Shown here piece after piece: positions 16,373-23,060 of a DNA stretch of 64,000 nucleotides. The position numbers and the translations under genes are program-made. The DNA is taken from positions 35,227 to 99,226 of the forward strand of contig CAVROA010000013.1 of assembly GCA_963722715.1 (NCBI GenBank), given 5' to 3'. Under the pieces are notes generated by a model. It had not been told where the DNA came from, did not search any database, and saw only the letters and a program-made list of their open reading frames with translations. Positions within the stretch are counted from its first letter, which is position 1; each line of letters starts with the position of its first letter. Source of the stretch: DASQGA01 sp963722715. GTDB taxonomy: Bacteria > Actinomycetota > Thermoleophilia > Gaiellales > Gaiellaceae.

Positions 16373-17944
16373 ATGTCACACAGGAAATCTCTTTCTCGAC
16401 GCTATGCGGGACGCGTCATTCTCTTCTCGCTCGTCGGCTGGGCGCTTCTCTCCCGGAGCGACGAGGACGAGAAGGAGCTCGCGGAGCTCGAGGCAGCGGG
16501 AGCTCTCCCGCGCGTCCACGAGCCGGTCTTCGAGTTCGACTTCGGATCGCTCGCAGTGGGCTGGGACGAGACCGGTGCCCAGATTCCACCGAACCTCGAG
16601 GAGGTTCAGGCTGAGCATGAGCCGCTTGTCGTCCTGCCCGAGTTCTCCTTCGACGAGCCCGTCGCGGTCACTACCGCCAAGCGGCCGAAGCGGCGACTTG
16701 CAACGACGCTCGTCTTCGCCACTCTTTTCTTCGCCGGCGCTGCCTTTTCGGCCGGCGCGGGCGATGTGATCGTCCAGGCCGTCGAGTCAGATGCTCCGGC
16801 AGCCGGCGACGTGACCTCGACCGGCGAGGAGACCACGACCGGGGCCGAGGAATCGACGCCCGCCGAGGAGCCCGGTGCTTCCGAGACCGGTGAGGCCCCT
16901 GCTTCCGATGGTGAGCCGGCGGAAGAGCCTGCTCCCGGCGAGGAGCCGGCTTCCGAGGATCCCGCAGCAGAGGGTGCTCCAGTAGATGCGCCCGCGGTCG
17001 ACCCTGTCGACGGGGCCGAAGCGCCCACAGCCGACGGGTCTGGTCAGCCGGCCGAAAGCTCGGATGGCAGTGGCGTGGCCGAGCCGGACGCACCGGCAGG
17101 TGCCCCGCTCTTCCAGCCACCCGCGGTTTCCCCGTCGGTGAGCGCAGCGGCTGATCCGGAAGTCGAGGCATTCGGGACCGGTGCCACCATCTGGCTGCAC
17201 CGGACGCTTCCGGATCCGACGCCCCCGGCCCGCCGCCTGGCGCCCGGGTTCGCCCAGATGCTCTCCAACCAGGCACGGGCTGGACATGTGAACTGGGCGC
17301 TCGTTCTTGGCGTCCTGCGTGCCCGCGGCGAGGACGGCCGCCGGCCGGCCTCGCGCAGCGAGGTTCACGCGCTTGTTCGCCAGCTCGCAAAGCTGGGCGC
17401 CCGCAAGAACGAATGGTCGGCAGTGCTCGCGCTCGAGGGACGGACGGCGTTCGCCGACCGCTCCATCGCGCTCGCGCACTACGACCGGGCAGTCGGCCTC
17501 CGGGCACTCGTCTCGGGCCTCCAGGCTGCGAAGCCCTCGCTGCAGCGGCGGGTGCTGGCAGACTCGCGGATCGACATCTACGGAGGAGGGCGCAGCGACA
17601 TCGCCTCCGGCCAGATCGACGTCCGCGTCCTTGTCGTCCTTCGCTATCTCGCGGAGGCGAATGGACAGGTCAGCGTCTCGTCGCTCCACTCCGGCCACGG
17701 CACGTTCGCCCGGCCGGGCGTCGTCTCCGCCCACATGTATGGGCTGGCCGTCGACGTGTCGGCTCTCGGCAACACCTCGATCGTCGGGCACCAGGAGGTG
17801 GGCAGCATCACAGAGCGTGCGGTCCGCGACCTCCTGCTCTTGCCGGCCGAGCTGCAGCCACGACAGGTCATCTCCCTGATCGGGATGGGCGGACCGTCCT
17901 TCGCCCTGGCCAATCACGACGACCACATCCACGTCGGGTTCTAG
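16373..17944 (+). CDS. Membrane-anchored LAS-type (M15-like) metallopeptidase with acidic linker
   Basis: The 523 residues comprise a basic N-terminus with a hydrophobic stretch (14-26), a second helix at about 110-130, a long Ala/Glu/Pro/Ser linker (about 131-270) suited to spanning the cell wall, and a C-terminal domain. That domain ends with the LAS metallopeptidase pattern: SGHGTFARPG, then H454-x6-D461 in AHMYGLAVD, then HDDHIHVGF with His518/His520. Such zinc enzymes (VanY, MepA relatives) cut peptidoglycan peptides. Divergent placement beside the Flp operon suggests wall remodelling for the pilus, but this is inference. A GGAG precedes the ATG, and a good terminator follows. Confidence 0.75.
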   Translation: MSHRKSLSRRYAGRVILFSLVGWALLSRSDEDEKELAELEAAGALPRVHEPVFEFDFGSLAVGWDETGAQIPPNLEEVQAEHEPLVVLPEFSFDEPVAVTTAKRPKRRLATTLVFATLFFAGAAFSAGAGDVIVQAVESDAPAAGDVTSTGEETTTGAEESTPAEEPGASETGEAPASDGEPAEEPAPGEEPASEDPAAEGAPVDAPAVDPVDGAEAPTADGSGQPAESSDGSGVAEPDAPAGAPLFQPPAVSPSVSAAADPEVEAFGTGATIWLHRTLPDPTPPARRLAPGFAQMLSNQARAGHVNWALVLGVLRARGEDGRRPASRSEVHALVRQLAKLGARKNEWSAVLALEGRTAFADRSIALAHYDRAVGLRALVSGLQAAKPSLQRRVLADSRIDIYGGGRSDIASGQIDVRVLVVLRYLAEANGQVSVSSLHSGHGTFARPGVVSAHMYGLAVDVSALGNTSIVGHQEVGSITERAVRDLLLLPAELQPRQVISLIGMGGPSFALANHDDHIHVGF

Positions 17945-18008
17945 CCGAGACCGGGTAGACCTCGAGCTCCAAGCTCGACTGGAAGGGCTCCTCGACAAGA
18001 AGGAGCTG

Positions 18009-18048
18009 GGCGGGGCGAAGGAATCTCCTTCGTCCCGCCTTTTCTTTT
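18009..18048 (+). terminator. Rho-independent terminator
   Basis: GGCGGGGCGAAGGA (18009-18022) pairs with TCCTTCGTCCCGCC (18026-18039), 14 pairs with one G-U, a 3-base loop and then TTTTCTTTT (18040-18048). It ends the LAS-peptidase transcript 64 bases after its stop codon. Confidence 0.9.
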
Positions 18049-18147
18049 CAACAGGTGCGAGAGGGTGGTGCCCCAGAACGCACAAGGGCCGGAAGACCGG
18101 CCCATGCGGGGAATCGTATGAGGCGGGACGACCCCGCCCGAAGTGTC

Positions 18148-18234
18148 CTACGCCTGCTGTGCTGAGGCGATCTTCTGCCGGAGCGAGGACTCAGGGAAGT
18201 TGCGAAGCTTGCGCTTCAGATCCGCAGTAATCAT
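18148..18234 (-). CDS. Possible small helical protein (28 aa)
   Basis: ATG 18234 opens a 28-codon frame ending TAG, encoding a charged, helix-prone peptide (MITADLKRKLRNFPESS at its start). It lies 39 bases after the DagK-like stop on the same strand. AAAGG sits about 11 bases before the ATG. Ten bases after the stop, GGCGGG (18123-18128) pairs with CCCGCC (18133-18138), a terminator-like hairpin, with another at 18085-18102. These flanking signals argue for expression; no homologue is known to me and chance cannot be excluded. Confidence 0.35.
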   Translation of the reverse strand: MITADLKRKLRNFPESSLRQKIASAQQA

Positions 18235-18273
18235 GTGAATAGCCGCCTTTCGGTGGTACGAGGGGATTGCCCC

Positions 18274-19236
18274 CTAGTTGTCGGCCTCAGCCGATGGATC
18301 CGCATCCCTCGAATTGGTATTGGCCGGGAGAAGGACTCGAAGCGCTCGGGGGCGGAGCTCGAAGACAAGGGGTGGCGTGAGCATGTCTGGCTCGCCGTCG
18401 ATGGCCACGTGAAGCCGGTCCCGCTTCGCGGCGACCTCGAGGCGCTTGGACGTCCACTCGACCCAGCCCTCCGACGGCCCGATCCGGCCTGACAAGGCGC
18501 GCGCGAAGAGGCCGACGAGGCGCCAACGGCCCACCGCCTCGACCACATAGGCGTGGAGGCATCCCTCGTCGAGTCGGGTTCGCCGACCCAGGTCCGAGAT
18601 TGCATCCAACGCATAGTCGTTGTTCGCCACGAGGAGCACCAAGGCCCTTCGCCGCTCCGACCGCCCTTCGACCTCCACCGTGAGATCGAGCGGCCTGCGA
18701 CTCTTACCGAAGGCCGCGGGGATCATTCGAAGCGCAGCCGCGAGCCTGTTCTTGGTCTCGTGAGCGGGGTCGTGCACGAGGCTCGCATAGAGGCCGAGCG
18801 AGACGTTGTTCAGGAAGACCCGGCCGTCGACCATACCGACGTCGACGCGACGTTCCTCGCCGTCGCGAAAGGCGTCGAGCACGGAAACTGGATCGTCGCA
18901 GTCGAGGTCGAGGTCTCGGGCAAAGTGGTTCCGGGTCCCGAACGGGACGCACACGAAGGGAACATCGTGCTCGAGCGCCTCACCGGCCACGGCCGCGAGC
19001 GACCCGTCTCCCCCCGCCATCCCGAGTGCAGGAGCGCCCGCCTCGGCATGCTCACGGGCGATGCCGGCGAGATCGTCGCCAGGGCTGAGCATGTGGGTGT
19101 CGATCCCTCGGCGCTCGGCTTCTGCCACCAGCTCCTCGGCCGACGGCTCATCGTCTCCCGACCGTGGATTGACGATCAGGAAGGGACTACCAGGCCGCGC
19201 GATTAGACCGCGCCCTCGATCGCGTGGAGCGTCCAC
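18274..19236 (-). CDS. Diacylglycerol kinase/sphingosine kinase family protein
   Basis: The 320-residue protein has the DAGK catalytic pattern: SPFLIVNPRSG at the start, MAGGDGSLAAVAG near residue 78 (the nucleotide-binding GGDGS/T motif), VPFGTRNHFARDL near residue 100, and a C-terminal beta domain with LHVAIDGEPD. This matches DgkB/YegS-like lipid kinases that phosphorylate diacylglycerol or related lipids. ATG 19236 lies 34 bases inside the VOC gene, so the two are translationally linked; no better start lies closer to SPFLIVNP. Confidence 0.85.
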   Translation of the reverse strand: MDAPRDRGRGLIARPGSPFLIVNPRSGDDEPSAEELVAEAERRGIDTHMLSPGDDLAGIAREHAEAGAPALGMAGGDGSLAAVAGEALEHDVPFVCVPFGTRNHFARDLDLDCDDPVSVLDAFRDGEERRVDVGMVDGRVFLNNVSLGLYASLVHDPAHETKNRLAAALRMIPAAFGKSRRPLDLTVEVEGRSERRRALVLLVANNDYALDAISDLGRRTRLDEGCLHAYVVEAVGRWRLVGLFARALSGRIGPSEGWVEWTSKRLEVAAKRDRLHVAIDGEPDMLTPPLVFELRPRALRVLLPANTNSRDADPSAEADN

Positions 19237-19592
19237 GCAGGACCGATGCGGATCAAATGGCCGTCCGGGTCGGCCAGGTCGTACACGTCCGTCCCGAAGC
19301 GGGTTCGGACGATTGCGCCCCCGTCGACCCCGCGCTTCCGCAGACGCTCGACCTCCTGCTCCAGGTCGTCGGCAGCGAGCTCCAGGCGTGCGCTTCCACC
19401 GGCTTCACGCCCGCGGTCTGGATCCCAGGTGAGCACGAGGTACGTCCGCTGCTCGAGGACGAAGAACGCACTATGGGCGTTTTCCCCCTCGTCGTAGGCA
19501 GCCTGCGGGCCGTAGCCCAGGAGGCGGGAGTAGAAGTCGACCGCCCGGTCCAGGTCCGTGACGTAAAGGTGGACGGCGGTAACGTTGCTCAT
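19203..19592 (-). CDS. VOC superfamily (glyoxalase/dioxygenase-like) protein
   Basis: The 129 residues form one vicinal-oxygen-chelate unit: VTAVHLYVTDLDRAVDFYSRLLGY at the N-terminus and VYDLADPDGHLIRIG near the end, with AYDEGENAHSAFFVLE between. His8, Glu and other metal-ligand candidates are present, but single-domain VOC proteins include enzymes, resistance proteins and binders, so the activity is open. The ATG overlaps the stop of the small basic ORF upstream (ATGA), and its 3' end overlaps the lipid kinase gene. Confidence 0.8.
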   Translation of the reverse strand: MSNVTAVHLYVTDLDRAVDFYSRLLGYGPQAAYDEGENAHSAFFVLEQRTYLVLTWDPDRGREAGGSARLELAADDLEQEVERLRKRGVDGGAIVRTRFGTDVYDLADPDGHLIRIGPAWTLHAIEGAV

Positions 19593-19720
19593 GTGGCGGC
19601 ACGTGAGCGACGCGCCTTGGGCTTCTCGGGGCTCGAGCCCGCCTGGCGCTTGTCGCGCGCCTTCTTCTTTCGCTGCCGGTCGTTCTGCCAGCGGCGGATC
19701 GCTCTTGAGCCACGTCCCAT
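19589..19720 (-). CDS. Small very basic protein (43 aa)
   Basis: ATG 19720 starts a 43-codon frame whose TGA overlaps the VOC start codon (ATGA), the coupling seen across this genome. The product is strongly basic, with 19 Arg or Lys and only three acidic residues (for example WQNDRQRKKKARDKR), so a nucleic-acid-binding or ribosome-associated role is possible but unproven. There is no Shine-Dalgarno. A TAGAGT box 9 bases upstream on the minus strand fits a near-leaderless transcript, as elsewhere here. The overlap and base composition make it more credible than a random frame. Confidence 0.5.
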   Translation of the reverse strand: MGRGSRAIRRWQNDRQRKKKARDKRQAGSSPEKPKARRSRAAT

Positions 19721-19839
19721 GGAACCAGGACTCTAGCGGCGCGTCGATCCAGGGGCAGTCCTAGGCGCCGAAGAACGCTGAGGATCTCCGGCTCGGAAGC
19801 GTCCGGGATGTTGGAAAATCAACTTCACCTGGGCTCGTG

Positions 19840-19882
19840 TTGCGGCGGGGCAATGCCGAAACTAGAATTTAGACATGTCTAA
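19840..19882 (+). promoter_or_regulatory. Leaderless promoter with perfect palindromic operator over the start codon
   Basis: TTGCGG (19840-19845), a 17-base spacer and TAGAAT (19863-19868) place the transcript start at or next to ATG 19875. TTAGACATGTCTAA (19869-19882) is a perfect 14-bp palindrome centred on that ATG. Half-sites TTAGAC resemble those bound by DtxR/MntR-like metalloregulators; since the genes downstream handle metals, metal-responsive repression is plausible (inference). Confidence 0.65.
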
Positions 19883-20876
19883 GTTCCGCCGTCTCACCCG
19901 CCGCCAGCTCGTGGTCAGCACCGCCCCGGCAATCGCCGCGTTTCCGCTGGCCAAAGCCGGTATGGCGATCGCAGGCGGGGAGGCGCCACAGCACGCCCAC
20001 GGCGCGGAGCGAGTGGCGCTCAGCCATGCGGCGATGATCGGCGCCGAGGTGCCCGCACCGGGTGCTCGAGGCCAGCTGGACGCCCTTCTGCTGCCTCCAC
20101 CCGCCCAGCCCCATGCACCCGGTCGTGTCCGTGAGTACACACTGGTCGGGGTCGACAAGGAGATCGAGATTGCGAAAGGCGTCTCGTTTCCCGCGTGGAC
20201 CTACAACGGAACCGTCCCCGGGCCGGTAATCCGGGCCACGGAAGACGACCTCCTGCGCGTGCACTTCGCGAACGGGGGGTCGCACCCCCACACGATCCAC
20301 TTCCACGGCATACACCCGGCCAACATGGACGGAGTCTTCGAGATCGTCCATCCGGGCGACAGGTTCACCTACGAGTTCCCGGCCCGGCCTGCGGGGATGC
20401 ACCTCTACCACTGCCACTCGACCCCGCTCAAGAAGCACATTCACAAGGGGCTCTACGGCGCCTTCATCATCGACCCGGCGAAACCGCGGACGCCCGCGCA
20501 GGAGCTCGTGATGGTCCTGAACGGCTACGACACCGACGGCGACGGCGGGAACAACTTCTACACGGTCAACGGCCTGACCTTCTACTACGCGAAGTACCCG
20601 ATCCGGGTCAGTCGCTCTCAGACCGTCCGGATCTACCTCGTCAACCTGACCGAGTTCGATCTAGTGAACTCGTTTCACCTCCACGGCGATTTGTTCCGCT
20701 ACTACCCGACCGGTACGGGAGATCAGTTCGAGTACACGGACACGGTCATGCTCTGCCAGGGCCAGCGCGGCGTGATCGAGATCGACTTCGCGAACACCGG
20801 CAACTACATGTTCCACGCGCACCAGTCGGAATTCACGGAGCTCGGGTGGATGGGCTTCTTCGAGGTCGTCGACTGA
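19875..20876 (+). CDS. Two-domain multicopper oxidase, exported
   Basis: The 333 residues begin with RRLTRRQLVVSTAPAIAAFPLA, a Tat-like signal. Domain 1 has HTIHFHGIH (about 139-147) and LYHCHSTPLKKHIHKGLYG, with Cys180, His188 and Leu193 in the type 1 copper site; Leu stands where nitrite reductase has Met. Domain 2 has NSFHLHGDLF and MFHAHQSEF, without Cys, so type 1 copper is only in domain 1 (type C-like two-domain oxidase or NirK relative). Likely substrates are metal ions or phenols with O2; nitrite is not excluded. The ZIP-like gene follows immediately (TGA-ATG), supporting a metal role. Confidence 0.85.
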   Translation: MSKFRRLTRRQLVVSTAPAIAAFPLAKAGMAIAGGEAPQHAHGAERVALSHAAMIGAEVPAPGARGQLDALLLPPPAQPHAPGRVREYTLVGVDKEIEIAKGVSFPAWTYNGTVPGPVIRATEDDLLRVHFANGGSHPHTIHFHGIHPANMDGVFEIVHPGDRFTYEFPARPAGMHLYHCHSTPLKKHIHKGLYGAFIIDPAKPRTPAQELVMVLNGYDTDGDGGNNFYTVNGLTFYYAKYPIRVSRSQTVRIYLVNLTEFDLVNSFHLHGDLFRYYPTGTGDQFEYTDTVMLCQGQRGVIEIDFANTGNYMFHAHQSEFTELGWMGFFEVVD

Positions 20877-22073
20877 ATGGCCGTCACCGAGGGTGCACTC
20901 CGGCGTGCGCCATGGCGTCTCTGGGCCCTCGTCCCGATCGTGCTCATTGTCGGGACCGTCTTGCTTGTCGCGGCAGCGGGCGGCTCGCTGGTTAGTCTCG
21001 TCGGGTCGAATGCGCCGCAGCCGGACGAGCTCGACGTCCGCCGTGTCGTCTTCGAACCGGGCGAGATCCGCGTTCGCGTCACGAATCCTCAGCAGGATGA
21101 CATCACGATCGCCTCGGTGACCGTCGACGACGCGATCGTGCCGTTCACCCTCGACGGACCGGCCCAGCTCGGCCGGCTTCGCTCGAGCACGATCGTGATC
21201 CCCTTCCAGTGGGTCGAAGACGAACCGATCGCGGTCGGGGTGACAAGCTCCACCGGTATCGAGACAGTGGAGGAGGTCCCGGCTGCAGTCGAGACTCCCG
21301 GCGTCTCGGGGAGAAGCATCCTCGGCTATGCGCTCATCGGCTTCCTCGTCGGCGTCGTCCCCATCGCAATCGGCCTCCTCTGGCTGCCGTCGCTTCGCCG
21401 GGCACCGCCCCAGTGGGCAGCTGCCTTCATGGCCCTGACCGCCGGACTCCTGACCTTCCTCGCGGTGGACGCGCTCTCAGAAGCGACGTCGCTGCAGGCA
21501 ACACTCCCGTCCGCACTGGGGGGAGCGGGCCTCGTTCTCCTGGGCGTCGTCTTGAGCTATCTCGGACTGACCTTCGTCTCCCTCCGGCTGGGCCGAGGCG
21601 CGAAGAGCAGCGGCGCCCGGCTCTCGGGCTTCGCGCTCGCCACCGTGATCGCAGTCGGCATCGGCCTCCACAACCTTGGAGAGGGCCTTGCAATCGGATC
21701 ATCCTTCGCGCTCGGAGAGCTCGCGCTGGGAGCTTTTCTCGTCATCGGTTTTCTCGTGCACAACGTCACGGAAGGGCTGGGAATCGCTGCCCCGCTCGCT
21801 GACGACCGCACCGTCTCGCTCACGAGACTGGCAACGCTCGCGGTGGTTGCGGGGGCTCCCGCAATTCTCGGAGCCTGGATCGGCGGGTTTCTGACCAACG
21901 ACCTGCTTGGAGTTCTCTTCTTCGCAATCGCCGCAGGTGCCGCCCTTCAAGTCGTCGTGGAAGTAGGGCGCTACGTCGCCCACCGTGCGCCCGGTGGGCT
22001 CACGTCGGGTCACGTCCTCGGCGGTTTCGTCACGGGCGTCGCGGTCATGTACGTGACCGGCCTCTTGATCTAG
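20877..22073 (+). CDS. ZIP family metal transporter with N-terminal extracytoplasmic domain
   Basis: The ATG abuts the oxidase stop. The 398 residues have an N-terminal helix (about 12-40), a beta-rich domain (about 50-140, cupredoxin- or Ig-like in look) and then eight membrane helices of the ZIP fold. Metal-site helices read GIGLHNLGEGLAIGSSFALGE and GFLVHNVTEGLGIAAPL, with the HN..EG pairs expected for Zn/Fe/Mn transport. The extra N-terminal domain is unusual for ZIP proteins. The stop codon lies in the left arm of the palindromic repeat. Confidence 0.85.
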   Translation: MAVTEGALRRAPWRLWALVPIVLIVGTVLLVAAAGGSLVSLVGSNAPQPDELDVRRVVFEPGEIRVRVTNPQQDDITIASVTVDDAIVPFTLDGPAQLGRLRSSTIVIPFQWVEDEPIAVGVTSSTGIETVEEVPAAVETPGVSGRSILGYALIGFLVGVVPIAIGLLWLPSLRRAPPQWAAAFMALTAGLLTFLAVDALSEATSLQATLPSALGGAGLVLLGVVLSYLGLTFVSLRLGRGAKSSGARLSGFALATVIAVGIGLHNLGEGLAIGSSFALGELALGAFLVIGFLVHNVTEGLGIAAPLADDRTVSLTRLATLAVVAGAPAILGAWIGGFLTNDLLGVLFFAIAAGAALQVVVEVGRYVAHRAPGGLTSGHVLGGFVTGVAVMYVTGLLI

Positions 22074-22233
22074 GAGGGATTGGTGAAACGCCGCTCGTCG
22101 TCGGGGTGCGATGGTCGTTCCGAGGCAAGGACGCAGGGAGCGCCGATAGCAGCGCTATCGAAGCGACTGAGGACGCAGCATCGGGGCGAGCAGCGCGGCC
22201 CGACGGCACTGCTGCGTTTCGTCAAACCCTCCT
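22072..22233. repeat. 162-bp ERIC-like palindromic element between convergent genes
   Basis: Left end AGGAGGGATTGGTGAAACGC (22072-22091) and right end GCGTTTCGTCAAACCCTCCT (22214-22233) are inverted repeats matching at 17 of 20 positions. The exact centre is a perfect hairpin, CGATAGC-AGC-GCTATCG (22144-22160), and the halves stay partly complementary between, so the whole unit can fold into one long arm. It fills the gap between the ZIP stop and the hypothetical gene's stop. Size, symmetry and position are like enterobacterial ERIC/IRU elements. Only one copy is in this window, so repetition is not shown. Confidence 0.6.
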
Positions 22234-22234
22234 A

Positions 22235-22864
22235 TTAGGAGGGAGGCAAGAGCGGTGAGGAAAGCGTGACGGCAAGGGCTCGAGGCTTCGCGAGCGCCTG
22301 CAGAACGAGCACGGTGTCGGCCACCGCTGCGTCCTCGAGGTAGGCCTCCCGCTCCTCGAACGAGCGGAGAACGGCCCGTATGGCCACGTCGTACGCCGGC
22401 GAGTCGCGGGCCGCGAGCGCTGCGAGCGCGTCTGCCACGGGCCCTGGGAACGCATCGGGTGCCTCACGCTGGAGCGATCCAGCCGTGGCGGCCGCCTCCT
22501 GGTCGACCTCCAGGACGAGCTGCGCCAATGCTGCGGCGTAACGCCCAATCGGCGAGGTGCTCTCGGCGGTCCCGGCTGCAAGAGCCCAGCGCGCATCGTC
22601 CGCCGCTCCCTCTCGATCGCCGGCGAGCAGCCGGGCCTTGACGGCGCCGACGGGCCTCCCCCAGCTGTCCGGCGGCGCTCCCGCGAAGCTCTCGCGGTAG
22701 CGCTCGGCCGAGCGGATGAGCCATACCGATGCGTCTTCGGGGCGCTCCTGCATGAGCCGTGCGAGCCCGACGCCGCCGGCGGCCATCGCCATCCGAACGA
22801 GCTGCTTCTGGCGCGCATCGCCATCCGGCGGGAGTCGCGCCTCGCCGTTCTCGTATCGCGACAT
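22235..22864 (-). CDS. Hypothetical helical protein with Xre-like N-terminal remnant
   Basis: The 209 residues are Ala/Arg-rich helix without membrane segment. They start MSRYENGEARLPPD, which resembles the recognition-helix end of an Xre HTH (ISRYENGE), followed by RMAMAAGGVGLARLMQERP, APPDSWGRPVGAVKARLL and a C-terminal VADTVLVLQALA. An in-frame TAG lies 14 codons upstream and no start codon intervenes, so ATG 22864 is the only start. The stop lies 2 bases beyond the palindromic element. It is divergent from the Xre-TPR gene at 23053. I do not recognise the family; a TPR-like helical protein is possible. Confidence 0.65.
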   Translation of the reverse strand: MSRYENGEARLPPDGDARQKQLVRMAMAAGGVGLARLMQERPEDASVWLIRSAERYRESFAGAPPDSWGRPVGAVKARLLAGDREGAADDARWALAAGTAESTSPIGRYAAALAQLVLEVDQEAAATAGSLQREAPDAFPGPVADALAALAARDSPAYDVAIRAVLRSFEEREAYLEDAAVADTVLVLQALAKPRALAVTLSSPLLPPS

Positions 22865-23060
22865 CTGGGTCGCTGCGTACGTGTTCCAGTCGATCGGGAG
22901 ACGCTACAGGAGGTACCTCCACAAGTCGATGGCGTGATGACACTACGTGTATACAATTGTCTTCATCGTCAGAAACGATGACGCCCACCGATACAGAGAG
23001 TATCCTGGCGAAGCGTCGATGAACACCGGCTCGAGCACACTTTGGAGAACGGTTGCCTAG
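22865..23060 (+). promoter_or_regulatory. Divergent regulatory region with palindromes and three tandem mini-ORFs
   Basis: Two symmetric sites occur: GGAGGTACCTCC (22909-22920) and TCATCGT-cagaa-ACGATGA (22963-22981). On the + strand three short frames are chained by ATGA overlaps: 22937-22981 (14 aa), 22978-23022 (14 aa) and 23019-23060 (13 aa). The last runs across the TTG start of the Xre-TPR gene. The palindromes may be operators for that regulator; the mini-ORFs may couple or tune its translation. All functions are inferred. Confidence 0.4.

Noticed and set aside
22083..22238. 51-codon frame through the palindromic element
   Set aside because: It is open mainly because of base composition; no ribosome site and no protein-like pattern. 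Treated as part of the repeat.
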